This document shows positions 13,590 through 25,065 of a stretch of 64,000 bases of DNA, piece by piece. The stretch's first letter is position 1, and every line of letters begins with the position of its first letter. The stretch covers positions 3,472,001 through 3,536,000 of the forward strand of contig NC_056550.1 of the NCBI RefSeq assembly GCF_910596095.1. The letters are read 5' to 3'. The notes below the pieces were generated by a model. That model was not told the DNA's origin, searched no databases, and saw only the letters and a program-made list of their open reading frames with translations. The position numbers were made by a program, and so were the translations under genes. The DNA is from Thunnus maccoyii. Taxonomy: Eukaryota > Chordata > Actinopteri > Scombriformes > Scombridae.

Positions 13590-14712
13590 GATTGATTTAT
13601 TTATTGACTGGGACAGTGTGCAGTTTGAAACATTGAAGATGCACTGCACCAGTTAGCTTGAAGCTAGTTTGCATCTGTAGTCCCCAACAAAAAACATACA
13701 ACAGCACAACAAGAAACAGTACAAATAAAAAAAAATAAAAAAAACAAAACACACACACACACACACACAGAACACACCATACAAAATACAAAACTACACA
13801 CAGCACACAGCACATCACACCCACAATGACAATTAGAAGTTGTCAAATTTAAATCAAGACCATAGATGGAGTTTAGACTCAATGGTCACACAGCTGATTA
13901 GTCTTTAGTAGATTTTTTCATTTGGCCTTGAATGTATTGATTGAACTACAGTTCTTAATAGCATTGGGTAGGGCATTCCACTGAGTTGTGGCTTTCACAG
14001 AGAAAGCTGACTGCCCAAATGCAGTGCAACGAAACGGTATGGTACAATCTTGTATAGATGATATTCTGGAGGATCTAATAGAACTTACTGAGCGAGTGTA
14101 CACAAAGTCACATAGTGGAGGATGGGCCAAACTGTTTAAAATTTTATAAACAAGGCACAAATTTGAGAATAATCTAAAATTCTCAAAGCTCAGTAAATTG
14201 TATTTCTCCAGTACCCTACAGTGATGGAAATACATTGACTTTTTGTCCAGAGTTTTAAGAGTTTGTTTATATAAGGACTCAAGAGGTCTTATGGCTGTTT
14301 CTCCACCCCCCAACATGTGATGCAATAAGACATATGGGAAAGAATCATAGCATGCATAAATATCTTGGCTGCGTCCAAAGAGAGACAGTTTCTAATATGT
14401 CTAAAATTTGCTAAGTTGTACTTTATGGTTTTAACCGTTTTTTTTTTAACCTGTTTCTTAAAGTTCAAATTTGGATCCAGTGTCACACCAAGATACTTAA
14501 AATCAATAACTATGTCAGTTTTTTCACCTTTGATGAAAATATCAGCATTAGGAGGTTGTACCATAGTCTTAGAGAAAAACATACCCTTTGTCTTGTTTAT
14601 ATTTATACTCAGACATGATTGATCAAGCCAATGTGTGCAGCAGCTAACTCAGATGTTTTTGCATGTGTGTACACAATGGTGTCATCTGCATACAGATGTC
14701 ATAATCCAGATT
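13590..14712 (-). mobile_element. Non-LTR retrotransposon, RT C-terminal half
   Basis: The minus strand reads HLYADDTIVYTHAKTSELAA at the 5' side (about 14655-14712), then CLSININKTKGMFFSKTM. 14289-14582 continues with FKYLGVTLDPNLNFKKQV and ILSHMSYCITCWGVEKQP. 13918-14325 follows with SLYKQTLKTLDKKSMYFHHC, CLVYKILNSLAHPPLCDFVY and FGQSAFSVKATTQWNALPNA. Two overlapping frames mark a frameshift near 14300. The 13.59-13.9 kb part resembles its 3' UTR and ends beside a (CA)n tract. The YADD box is intact, but upstream domains are missing. Confidence 0.85.
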
Positions 14713-14999
14713 GTGCTTTAGTGGTGCATATTACCACAGTTTACCTGGGATCTTTGGAGCTGCTCACATATTAATGCATCAGTAATAATAATAATCCATA
14801 TATATACTGCCATTAATACTGACAGGAGCCATCCTGCCGCATAATGAGTTTATTTTTGATATTTGAGCAACATTTTCCTCATAATATTTATACTAATGTA
14901 ACATTTTGAATGCAGGACTTTTACTTGTATTTTTTCCACAGTTGCATAGTTTAATGTATCAAATGACAATGTGTAATATCAGAGGTATCGCTTGTAGTG

Positions 15000-15530
15000 A
15001 TGAACCTACAGAGAATTATTAGCAACTCTGCAGCTCCCTTCAGCCTTACAGAGCTTTATAGCAAGTTTCAGCTCATTGTTTAGCTGTCTGGCTGCAACTT
15101 TACTGTTTTGGTTCACTCTCAGCGCTCTCACAGTGTGGTTTTCAGCAGCAGCAGCTGTTTTCAGAGAAAAAGCTAAAAACCCAATGTATTCTACCTGCTC
15201 AGCAAGAAACAGCAAACAGACACAGTTAGCTGTAGACTAGCTGGTGAACATAGTGGAGCATTTAGCAGCAAAAGAGCTAGATATTTCCCCCAGGAGTTGG
15301 TAGAGAGCAAAAACAGATCTAAAAGAGAGTGAATATTGGACTTACATTCACCAGGTGGACAGAAACACGATTTCAAATGAATGATAATGTTGCTCCTTAA
15401 CTGCTGGATGTGGAAATGAGTAACTGTTTGCTAAGAAAACAAGACAACTTAAAGGTGATGATATGTCAGTGTTGTGTTCACAACTTGTTTTGGCTGCCCA
15501 AAAGTGGAGGTTTAGGTAAAAGGTCTGAGT
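15000..15530. repeat. Interspersed MITE-like repeat
   Basis: It contains stretches I recognise as a dispersed fish repeat: agctggtgaacatagtggag, catttagcagcaaaagagct and agagagtgaatattggactt. Related fragments occur at about 54590-54830 and 60600-60840, sharing the forms gctggtgaacac and gagcatttagcagctgaaga. It has no coding capacity. Boundaries are approximate. Confidence 0.55.
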
Positions 15531-15912
15531 ACTTCCCTCACCACAGACAGGGCTGCAATCCAAACATCAACATAAATAGTTGATATCAAACTTCAAATTT
15601 TGCCATGGCAATTAAACAGCAGGCTTCTACACAACCTCACAAGAACTTCAAAGAAATTAGCCTTTAGAGCAGTGACAGGACATCACATGCCATGCAGGGC
15701 CAAGAGTCAGCAGCTTTCTGACATCAGGTGATTTCTTGTATTAGTTCCTACTCTCTGGTTGAAGATACACTAATTCGCAAATCATCTCTTATTATAAAGT
15801 TGCAACCTGGCTGCCCTCCACATTTCATGATTAACTCTCACTGATGTAAGAGCACAGAGTTCAGTTTTGTTCAGACCTATTACATATTTGTTCCAGATCT
15901 GCCCTAAAGTGA

Positions 15913-15985
15913 TGGTTCCACTGGGGTTTGAACCCAGGACCTTCTGCGTGTAAAGCAGACATGATAACCGCTACACTATGGAACC
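15913..15985 (-). tRNA. tRNA-Val (anticodon UAC)
   Basis: A 73-nt cloverleaf on the minus strand. The 7-bp acceptor stem pairs GGTTCCA with TGGAACC, followed by discriminator A73. The anticodon stem TCTGC/GCAGA encloses loop TTTACAC with anticodon TAC. The T-arm contains GGTTCAAACCC, which also serves as box B. The D-arm contains TAGTGTAGCGG, which fits a box A. It closely matches the standard vertebrate tRNA-Val-TAC, differing at a few D-arm and T-loop positions. There is no intron and CCA is not encoded, as expected in eukaryotes. The downstream strand shows only TTT, not a run of four T, within about 40 nt, so termination is unclear. Confidence 0.94.
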
Positions 15986-16722
15986 TGTGCAGAATGATGG
16001 TATACTGGGAATTGGATTGAAAAGGTTTTTGATTTTAAAACCTGTAATACAGTTTCTTGAAGAAAACAAGAAATAAAACAAAATTCAAAAGCATGGTTTT
16101 AAGATTGTTTTATTCGGTTCAGCGTTTACCTGTATGACATGAAGATAAATACAAATGACCACACAGGCACTTTCTGTGGATTGTGTGTTGTGTATGAACA
16201 AGGGCAGAAATAAAAAGATAAAAGCAGGAGAGAGCAAACACATCCCAGATTTGAAGATATGAAGCCATAGTCTGTATGCAGGCGGGTAATGTGTGTGAGT
16301 GTGTGTGTGTGTTGCTAGCGTCTGTAACCATGCTGAAGATTATAACTTGGTTACTTATTAACAGCTGTCCTACTTCCTGAAACAGGCACAGCAGATGTGA
16401 ATACATACTGTAGAGAGGATAGTGATTCGTTTACAGCTGAAAAATCCCACGTGGAACCCATGTTTTCTCCAATGAAAACAAATACCTGAAATTTTTCTCA
16501 TTTTATAAGCTCATGAGATAAATTAATAGCAGTAAAGGGTGAAGGTTTAGCTAAGCTTCAAGTTTAAGAATTAAGAGGAGAACTGGGTTTACAGTAAGTT
16601 ATTGTGATAGTAACTTATTTTCAGCCCCACAGGAGTACCGGTCAATCACTAGATGTGCATGCACACTAACTGCTCTACATTTGGAAAAACCTACAAGCTA
16701 GAAAAGTCGATACAGCATATAT

Positions 16723-16905
16723 ACAGTGGATTCAGAAAGTATTCAGACCCCATTCACTTTTTTCACACTTTGTGTTGCAGATTTCATTTTAAATGGATAA
16801 AATTGCCATTTTTGCCCATCAATCACAAACTCAATAATTTTTAATGACAAAGTGAAAATGTTTTTAGAAGTTTTTGCAAATTTATTAAAAATCAAAAACT
16901 GTATT
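16723..16905. mobile_element. Tc1-like transposon end
   Basis: It begins cagtggattcagaaagtatt cagacc, a typical terminal repeat of fish Tc1-like elements. It continues with aatgacaaagtgaaaatgtt and ttttgcaaatttattaaaaa, also typical. No transposase frame is present. Confidence 0.7.
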
Positions 16906-17040
16906 ACTACTGTATTACTTGGTAATGTCGTAGCTTCGTTAATGTTTGTTTTTACAGAGCAGTGTGGAAAAATTAAAGCTGTTTTTTTTATCATCCCAAA
17001 AATGACTCCTGTTTCTCTACCACCATTAGCCACATAAAAG

Positions 17041-18053
17041 TCCTCCAAACTTAACATCTAATGAGCATTGTTTCTTATTGCTCTCATTAACATTTTCTGA
17101 TCTTGCGCCCATTTTGGCAGGTCAGTACCTTTACAAACTGGTTCAAATTACCATTGCAAAATTGTCATATGACAATTCCCTGATCTGGCACCACTATGGT
17201 TAAGGTTTGGTTAGGTTTAAGCACAAAAACAACATGGCTAGGGTTATGGGGAAGTTCATGGTTTCTGAAAGTGCTGTGGTGATGGTTGAGACACCTTTCT
17301 TGACTGTAGGTGAGAAAAAGAAACAAGCTTTGGGCCCCTGAGTCAATGTTGCACACTTTGTTCACCCACTCATCCATCCACCCCAACCCACAAAGTTTGG
17401 CTCTATAAAAATGTTGCACTACTTCTGATAGTAACACCCCAAACACCAGCCCCCAACAACCACCTAGTGACACCTCTACTAACCACATTTAACACTTTAC
17501 CAAGTTCAGTGATGAACTGCAAAAAGAACTTCCTTCAGGAAATTAAGTCTCTCTACTGTAAATATGCTGCTTTGCATGATAGAATCAAAACACAGTAAGA
17601 AATAAAACTTAGGTGCATACTGTACATTGAGTGTAAGAGTGCCTTGAAAGATTGATATAATCTGCTCTGTTATGCTTTAGTTATGCTTGCTCTGACTTAA
17701 ACATTATTAACCTTAATAAGTAAGATAACCTGGTTAATGTGTTTACATGGCTGTTCAAATGATCAAAAGTACCTCGTTTTGATTGTAATCAAGTTTTCAA
17801 AGTATGTGTTAACTCACTGAATTAAAACTATTAACAGGTTTGGATCATTATTTGTCCAGAGTGGGTTTGATGACACACAGAGTTTTATATGCAACCTGAT
17901 ACAATTTGCATGAAGCTGCACTGAACAGTTTGCCAAGACTAGAATTAAGTCTGGGTTTAGGTCAGGGGTGAAGGTGAAGGTCAGTTTAAGTTTAGGAAGT
18001 GACTTGTAGTCAATATTGTGACTTCAGCCAAGGTCCTCACTAGTATAGTAAGG

Positions 18054-18055
<2 letters not shown>
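17041..18055. other. No gene seen, 17041-18055
   Basis: Only short incidental frames. It could contain upstream exons of the candidate gene at 18.4-18.7 kb, but none was identified. Confidence 0.45.
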
Positions 18056-18099
<44 letters not shown>

Positions 18100-18104
18100 T
18101 GTGT
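18056..18104. repeat. (GT)n microsatellite
   Basis: About 49 bp of GT with one A interruption. It lies about 310 bp before the first candidate exon at 18413. Confidence 0.93.
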
Positions 18105-18412
18105 CAGTGGGAGGGGCCAACGACAGCACCTGTAACTCAGCACCAAGGAAGAGACTGACAGAAGAGTGAACGTGGACAGGAAAGGAGGAAATATGGAGAT
18201 GTAAGAATGTACCAGGGTAAATTACAAACCAGAGGCATGATAACTGCATTGTGGACTAACAGCAACTCATCTTAGCTCTCATTTTTAGTGTTTTCTGTGA
18301 CTTGCTATTGCCACCTTCAGGAGAGGCATCTAAACCCTACAACAGGGAGGATTAGACCAAGCGATCTACCATTTTCAGGCTTGATTCTCCTTTAAACGTG
18401 TTTTCTTCGCAG

Positions 18413-18529
18413 TGCTCTGAAAGTGCCAGACGTAACTGCACGTCCCCTTCTAGTTTTAGTGTAGTTGTAAATGAAGAAAATGGATTATGGGCTCTTCTCT
18501 GTGAAGAAACAGCATGTACAAACTGTCAG
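18413..18529 (+). CDS. Candidate exon of an unrecognised gene (Cys-rich)
   Basis: A 117-nt open stretch between a strong acceptor (GTTTTCTTCGCAG) and a good donor (CAG/GTGAGA). Read in phase 0 it encodes 39 residues, beginning CSESARRNCTSPSSFS and ending LCEETACTNCQ. It has five cysteines and one N-glycosylation sequon (NCT), which would suit an extracellular domain. I do not recognise the family. The next candidate exon at 18648 is also phase 0, which is the only link between them. Confidence 0.35.
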
Positions 18530-18647
18530 GTGAGACTTCAGTTTCAGTTTTCCTACCACTTCACTGAGACAGCTTATTATTAACTGGCCCCATGTACAGT
18601 ATGCAATTTCACAAATAATTTTTGTTACTAAAGGCTAAATTCGGGAG

Positions 18648-18740
18648 TTCAACAAGAAGCTGGAATTTGATCCTAAAAACCTGCAGGACTCACCACAGCT
18701 GGAAGGAGACAACAGCTGGCTCCACATCCGTTTCAAACAG
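18648..18740 (+). CDS. Candidate exon of an unrecognised gene, following the Cys-rich one
   Basis: A 93-nt open stretch from a GGGAG acceptor to a good donor (CAG/GTGAGT). In phase 0 it encodes 31 residues: FNKKLEFDPKNLQDSPQLEG then DNSWLHIRFKQ, which reads like genuine protein. An acceptor at 18633 would give a different open frame, so the frame is not certain. The polypyrimidine tract is weak. Flanking coding exons were not found, apart from a very speculative short segment at 19147-19191. Confidence 0.33.
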
Positions 18741-21700
18741 GTGAGTCTACAATAGCATTACACATCAATATGAACCACATACATGTCAATCTTCAAAACC
18801 TTTAAATTATTGAATTATTATCAAAAATATTTACTTAGTCATATTTAAGGAAGCACTGGGGAACAACTGTTAGTAATTTGTACTGATCCTCACACTACCC
18901 ACCAAGAGGAAAATCAACTGTGGGCTGTTTTTGGCCACATCAATGCAATTTTTGGTGCATGTTTGTTCTTTTCATGAATCTAGCCTCAGATTTTCAAAAA
19001 CATAGAATCTGGAGTTCCATAAATTTCTGAATACATTTAAGGCAAATGTGTGTGGCCATGCAGTTACCATGATTCATTTTACAATCCCTGATTTGAATAT
19101 ATTGATATATTATATAATTGAATGATTTTTTTTCTAACTGATCCAGCTTCAGTTGATTGTCAGTGAAAGACTAAAGATGACAAGAACTCTGGTGATCAGA
19201 TTTTTTTATACTGCAATCCCATTGCTATTGAATCTAAGTCTTATTCCGGTTGACATATTTTATTGTTTTGTCAATGTAGTAGTCCATGTTGGTCTGGATT
19301 TTATTCTTCTCCTGGCTCACTAGTGTCAATATTTGCTACTGCTTCCTTTTTATTGGACTTTTTATGAATTTTCAAAAAATTTTTCCTAACTGCCTTCAAT
19401 TGTAAAACTGAGCCTTCCAAGTCCATCTCATATATGGAATTTGCCAGCTGCATTAACTCCACACTTTATTACATTGTATTTTTCATTGATTTCATGGTTT
19501 TCGGTCCATTTGTGACAGGACAACTGGGTTGTTGGTTGAACAGTCCTCTCTGTCTGTCAGTTTCATCGAGGGCAAAATGTCTCAACTACTGGTTTAATTG
19601 AAATAAAACTTGCTGTGTACATTCCAACCCAGTATCGCAGTATTCACAAGATATCAATGTTCACTATCAGCGTCTGGTATCAATGCTCTATCTGATAATA
19701 AAGTTGGGATAGTCATAGTCTCCAGAGGATGTTTGGTGGTATCCTAACCTCTAGTGCCACCATCAGGACATATGTCCTGTTTTAAATATCAAAACTTCAT
19801 GGGCAGATTAGTATGAAATTTGGCTCTTTCCCTCAGGACAAACTTCACATTTTTAGCCATATTTGTAAGGCACTAACAGGCTATCAGAATACGTTTCAGC
19901 CATGTTTTTCAGTCATTGCACACGTATCTGAAGGAACATGTATGCTTAAATTTGTACACCTGTCTACACCAGTTGTATTGATTTAAATTTGGGTTTCACC
20001 TAATCAGCGTTTTAAGCTTCAAGTCTGAATTTGCTCAAGATGGCAAAGTAGATTCACTGACATTTTTCACATTAAGTTCATCTGGTGAACTTTGACTCAA
20101 GAATTTGTGCTGTTGACCAATAGCAAACCGCCTTGACACTGCTGACCTTTGAGGGAAGAGAGAGCCTTCTCCTCAATAGAAATGGTTTGCAGACAGTTCG
20201 GTCGATGTTACAAATAAATCTTTTACATAACTGTGTGAACTTACTGACCAGTAAGTGAACAGGCTAACGCCTTCTTTAATAAATCTGTTTATTGAATAAA
20301 ATGGTGTGCAATCCTGTCAAAAAATGCTGAAGGGGAGTAAACAGCCCAGCACAGAGAAAATAGAAAGAACCTATTGTGACTGACTAGTGATAGCATTCCC
20401 CAGCTGGCTAGCGTGTTAGCAGTTAGTTCACTCGCTACAGCATGCAGTTCACCAACTAGCCCTGCAAGACGTCACTATGTACCAGGCATTTAGTCTTGTT
20501 ACTTAACATGACCTAATTTTTCTAAAAGCAATTCCATTTTATTTAATCAGTCTGAACAATGGATATAAAAGCTATTTTATAGCAGGATATACACGTTTTA
20601 TGGCAGCAGGCTTTCAGGTTAGAGTCTCACTGGAGTGGCTTTAAACAATACACTTCATCCCACAGTTCAGAAGGTGCTCTCTGCAATCTAACTGTGAAAT
20701 CTGACCTTTGTTTGGAGGGAGATGCAAATTTGACACTGGTTCATCACTGAATAAAAGCAAGCACACATTCACCTTCGAGTTGGTGAAGAATCCAAACTGT
20801 TGGCTGCAAATATAAAACATCTGTTCTTCTTGGATGACAAAGTGTCAGCTGTTTAGAAGGACTGCAGTGTTTAATCCTCACTATGTCCATTCTCATGTAA
20901 GTGCTGTTGTGCAACACACTGAATGTGTAACTTCTGAGTGCCCTGTTTCATTTTAATTCAGTCGATGAATGAAGACTTTGGAACACCTCTAGTTCTCTCC
21001 TACCTGCCAGGCATAACAACCTTTGAACACTCCCTCCCATGTTTGATCTCTATCTCTATCTCTCTCACACACACAGTAAATATCGTGGTTGGTAACACAG
21101 TGAATACACCCAGACAACTGTGCTTGCAGTGACTGCAGAGTGTGTTTTGAAATTGAAATGTATTGTTTTTTGGTTTTAAATCGCAACTGTCTCAGTCTCT
21201 CTACTGTACACAGTATACTGTATTATTAGAACACTGAATCATTGCTAGACAGTCATTCTTTATTTTAAATTATAAAAAAACAGGAATTTGAATTTGAATA
21301 CCATGGTTGGAATTGTCTTAACATGAACAACAATGACTGAACTTCAATGATATTTCAGTTTAATGAATGTCTTTCACCTTCATGCAACAGCTTTAACACA
21401 ATAGTGATTCAAAATGCATCCAGTTCAAAAAAGCCTTTTTTTCTTTTTGTAGTCAGGCTTGAGTAGCGCTCTACTGGGGAAAATATTGGATGTACAAAAT
21501 GTTTTATGTTTCACTTAAAACTATCCATTTAGCATTTCTCAGAAGATAATCACACCCATAAATGCAGCTGTGTTTCAACTGGAGGCACCATGAAGAGGAC
21601 GCTACAGCCACTGACAAAGGAAATAGTAATGTTGCTCTGATTAGGGTAGACCGAAGTTAGCAACATATTAACATGACTAGTTAATAGAGTCTACAGCCAT

Positions 21701-22639
21701 GCTGGTTGCTAATGTACTCACAATGACAACATGCTGATGTAAAATGTTAACCATAGTCATTATCTTAGTTTAGCATGTTTGCATGCTAACATTTGGTAAT
21801 AAGCACAAAACACAATTCCATCTTTATCTGTAATTATACTGTCTTTTAAATATAAACACAAATGTCAACCTCATCATGGTTCTAGAAGAAAGTTTTTCAG
21901 GAAAATGAGTAACTGTTGAGATATTTTATTCTGGACCTGACTGACACTGCCAATCCTTGATCCCCACCGTGGCTAAAAAGAAATCAGTTACCAGCAAGTA
22001 TGCAGGGAGCAATTCACCATATCAGATCTGTTAGTGTTAGTGTTAGACCTCCCAACATCCACCTATCTGAACACTAACATTTCTCAAAACGTTCTTTTCA
22101 GTTGCCAATTCTGTATCTTTTCTGCACCACAAGCAACTAAATGGCGGCTCCCCTACACTCCCCACTGCACCACTGAAAGACATTCAAACACAGCTAGGGC
22201 GGCAAGGAAGTCGATACTCGCCGTCACTTCAAAGTGTTATAGAATCTACCTCAAAAGGAGACAAAGAGAGCCAAACAACAATCAGTTAGCTGAGTGTATC
22301 ACGTCTTCATGAAATACAGAGAGAAGAAAAGAAACAATAAAACAATGCGGTTTAGTTTCTGTTTGCTCAGCTGCTGTAAAAAACTTGCCCTGGAGTCAGA
22401 AAAAGAAGCCAAACTGCAGCCAGTTTGTATACCAGCTGAGGCTGAACTTTCATAATAAAGGATCAGTTAACTATACCGCTTTTTATAAGAAGTCACATCT
22501 TAAGTGTTGGTGGATCATTTCTTTCCCTTTGTCTACTATATTTATATTAAATGCTATTTTCACCCCATACTGGGGTGATTTCACCTTTGACTATTGTATT
22601 GTTGGGTACTTATCATCTTAATGGCCTATTAAGAAACAT
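18741..22639. other. No gene seen, 18741-22639
   Basis: Mostly AT-rich with scattered old repeat-like stretches. A polypyrimidine tract and CAG at about 19125-19146 precede 15 open codons (LQLIVSERLKMTRTL) and a GTGATC. This is too weak to call as a third exon. Confidence 0.45.
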
Positions 22640-23025
22640 ACATTTAAAGGGTAGGTTCACCCCTGTCTTAAAAGGTCAGGTGAGATCCTTACCTAACATG
22701 CCTCCAATGTAAGTGATAGGGACAAAATCCACATTCCAAAGTGGGAATTTTGAATGAAAATATTGTACTACAAGGACTAACTTTGGAAGATATACTCTTG
22801 AAGCCTCATAGTATTATATTAGCACATAAACATACAAATACATTTTTGCACACACAGTATGAGGGCTGTGGATTTAGTACTCCATCACTTACATTAGAAG
22901 AGCATTATGAAGGGATCTCTTAATGTCCAGTATGAACAGAAAGGAAAACCTGTTCTAATGTACGTATGGGTGCCCAACTATTGTTTTAAGACAGACTTGA
23001 AAAATTGTGAACCCATCCTTTAACA
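22640..23025. mobile_element. Second, internally deleted copy of the palindromic MITE
   Basis: It shares gatagggacaaaatccacat with the left arm and cagtatgaacagaaaggaaa with the right arm of the 9.7-10.3 kb element. The outer right end reads gacagacttgaaaaattgtg. It is about 390 bp, against about 630 bp for the longer copy. No ORF. Confidence 0.65.
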
Positions 23026-23200
23026 CTATATAGCCAAAAATATGTGGACATCTCTGTGCACATACTTTTGTGTAGTCTTGGTCTGCGCTTTTTTGTGGTT
23101 TATGTTCGACTTATTTGTGTTCTTGCCAAGATTTACAGTACCAGTCTCATTCAAGTAAATGGGAAGGTGTGTCCAAACTTTTGACTGGTACTGTAGATGA
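23025..23200. mobile_element. Tc1-like terminal fragments
   Basis: The stretch at 23025-23060 (tatatagccaaaaatatgtg) resembles one Tc1-type terminus. At about 23130-23196, acagtaccagt and its partner cttttgactggtactgta form the inverted ends of a very short internally deleted element. Confidence 0.55.
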
Positions 23201-23799
23201 GAAGACACAAAATATGATGCTACTTCAAGCAGGGATTATCTTAGCTTAGAATAAAGACTTGAAGCAGGGAATGCAGCTAGCATGACTATGTCCAAAGTTA
23301 CAAAAACCCACCAGCACCTATGTGTTATATCTCATTTGCTTACTCTGTACCAAAACTAAAGTCTAAAAACAACAAGTTGTGGTTTTACAGGGGGTTACTT
23401 ACTGGGACTATTTCTTTCTGGACAAAATCCTAAATTCAGCATGGTCCCCAAGCCAAACTGCACACCATCTTTGTGCGATCTCTCCACAACAATTAGTGTG
23501 CACATTCTCATCCTTGTCACAGTTGCCTGTCTGAAGTCAACATGAGCAGGAAAAGTCACTCATAATGTATTTTTGTTAAAAGATTTAAAATGGCTACATC
23601 TTGCTATTGTACAGCACATGTGGTATTTTATTCCACTTGTATCCACGTTCTTCTCATCTTTAAAAATACATTGGCTATTGTAACTGGTTGCTGGTGTATT
23701 TTTGGAGGAAGAGGAGGGGTGATCAATTAAATATGCCAGAACCATATGGCAGACCTTTTTGCTACAGCGTACTATATGCTATGGTATGACAAAAGCATT

Positions 23800-24066
23800 C
23801 TTCCAACTTTGTGTCAACAGTTTGTCCCCTTCCTGTCTCAACATAACCATGCACAAAGCCAGGTCCATAAAGAAATTATTTCCCCCAGTTTGTTTTCAAT
23901 CCCATCCAACATTTTTGGGGTGAACTGGAACACAGAATGTGAGCCAGGATTTTATCACCCAGTATCAGGGTTGGACATTACTGGGAGCAAATCCCTGCAG
24001 CCAGGTTCAGAAATCTGCTGGAAAGCCTGAAACCAGAAGAGTGGAGGCTGTTATAGCAGCAGATTA
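23800..24066 (+). pseudogene. Tc1/mariner transposase remnant (C-terminal part)
   Basis: The nucleotide sequence follows the 3' third of a fish Tc1/mariner transposase: gcacaaagccaggtccataa, then acatttttggggtgaactgg and cagaagagtggaggctgtta, then tagcagcag. Several small deletions break the frame, one of them just before the cacaaagc stretch. The catalytic triad can no longer be read in one frame. It may belong with the Tc1-type ends at 23.0-23.2 kb. Confidence 0.72.
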
Positions 24067-24240
24067 TATGAGTGTGATACTCCGGTGTTCACATACTGTA
24101 GGTTTGGTCACACTGTACTGCCATTGTCATCCCTCTGAATAAGAAAGTTACATAAATGATGAAATGTCTCTTTTACTGGCTCATCATGTCTCAGATGGGA
24201 ATTCCATGAGAAGCTGAATTAACAGCCAGTAAAATGTGAT

Positions 24241-24266
24241 CCCCCCCCCCCCACACACACACACAC
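24241..24266. repeat. Poly-C and (CA)n tract
   Basis: A run of 12 C followed by CA repeats. More CA tracts follow at about 24350-24365 and 24470-24487, all upstream of prr15l. Confidence 0.85.
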
Positions 24267-24702
24267 TATCACATATTCATTGGCCAGACCTCTGATAAGT
24301 TTCTTTGTCTTTCTAGCATGCACACACACACTTTGATATGACTCACTGACACACACACACACACACGGTAACCTGAGCATGTGTGCATCCACAGCATATG
24401 GAGACTATTGAATTACACTGAAATATTAACAGTGTCATGGGTGGATGGACAGGTGCTCACACAAACACACACACACACATACACACATAATAACAAACAG
24501 ATAGACACTCATAAAGGCAGGGACAGGTGCACAAGCATACATGCAGTCTCTGTGTTGCAGATTACCCCATTCTTGGTTAATCTCAATAATGTAACAGTCC
24601 TCTATTTTTCCATTTTACTCAGCTTTTTCTTTTTTCTCATAACCTTCTTTTTATCTCTTTTTCCTCTCCTCAGCCCTCCATCCATCCCATCTTTCATCCA
24701 TT

Positions 24703-25065
24703 ATGGCAGAGCCATCTCCAGGTTGGTGGAAGCTAACTTTCCTGAGGAGAAAAAAATCCCAGCCCAAGGTTTTGTATGAAATCCCAGCAGAATCTGTATC
24801 CAACGCTGCCACTGGCCAGAACGGGTCCAGCACAGCCACCGGAGCTGCTGCCCACCCGGAGGACACAGTGCATGATCCCCAGCTGGACGCACGATTGGAA
24901 AGAATCGTAGATAAAACGACAGCAAGCAAGGGGCGCCACGTCAAGGTGTCCCACTCAGGGAGGTTTAAAGAGAAGAAGAAAGTGAGAGCCACGCTGGCAG
25001 AGAACCCAGAGATGTTTCCTGGAGGTGACGCCATGAGAGATGAGAACCAGAGGGCTGGGAAGTGA
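24703..25065 (+). CDS. prr15l: Proline-rich protein 15-like (PRR15L)
   Basis: One open coding exon of 120 codons. The N-terminus has [20 protein letters not shown] (residues 5-24), the hallmark of PRR15L. A variable Ala/Thr-rich middle follows. The conserved C-terminal block is [11 protein letters not shown], then [20 protein letters not shown] and [10 protein letters not shown]15 and PRR15L are small intracellular proteins of poorly known function. The start is fixed by the conserved N-terminus. A good acceptor (TTTCCTCTCCTCAG, ending at 24673) lies 29 bp upstream, so at least one 5' UTR exon probably exists upstream. Possible polyadenylation signals are AATAAA at 25692 and 26246. The middle is somewhat longer than in the mammalian protein as I remember it. 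Confidence 0.93.
   Translation: MAEPSPGWWKLTFLRRKKSQPKVLYEIPAESVSNAATGQNGSSTATGAAAHPEDTVHDPQLDARLERIVDKTTASKGRHVKVSHSGRFKEKKKVRATLAENPEMFPGGDAMRDENQRAGK

Noticed and set aside
16119..16406. 95-codon minus-strand frame near the tRNA
   Set aside because: It has no domain, no splice signals, and part of it is translated (GT)n.
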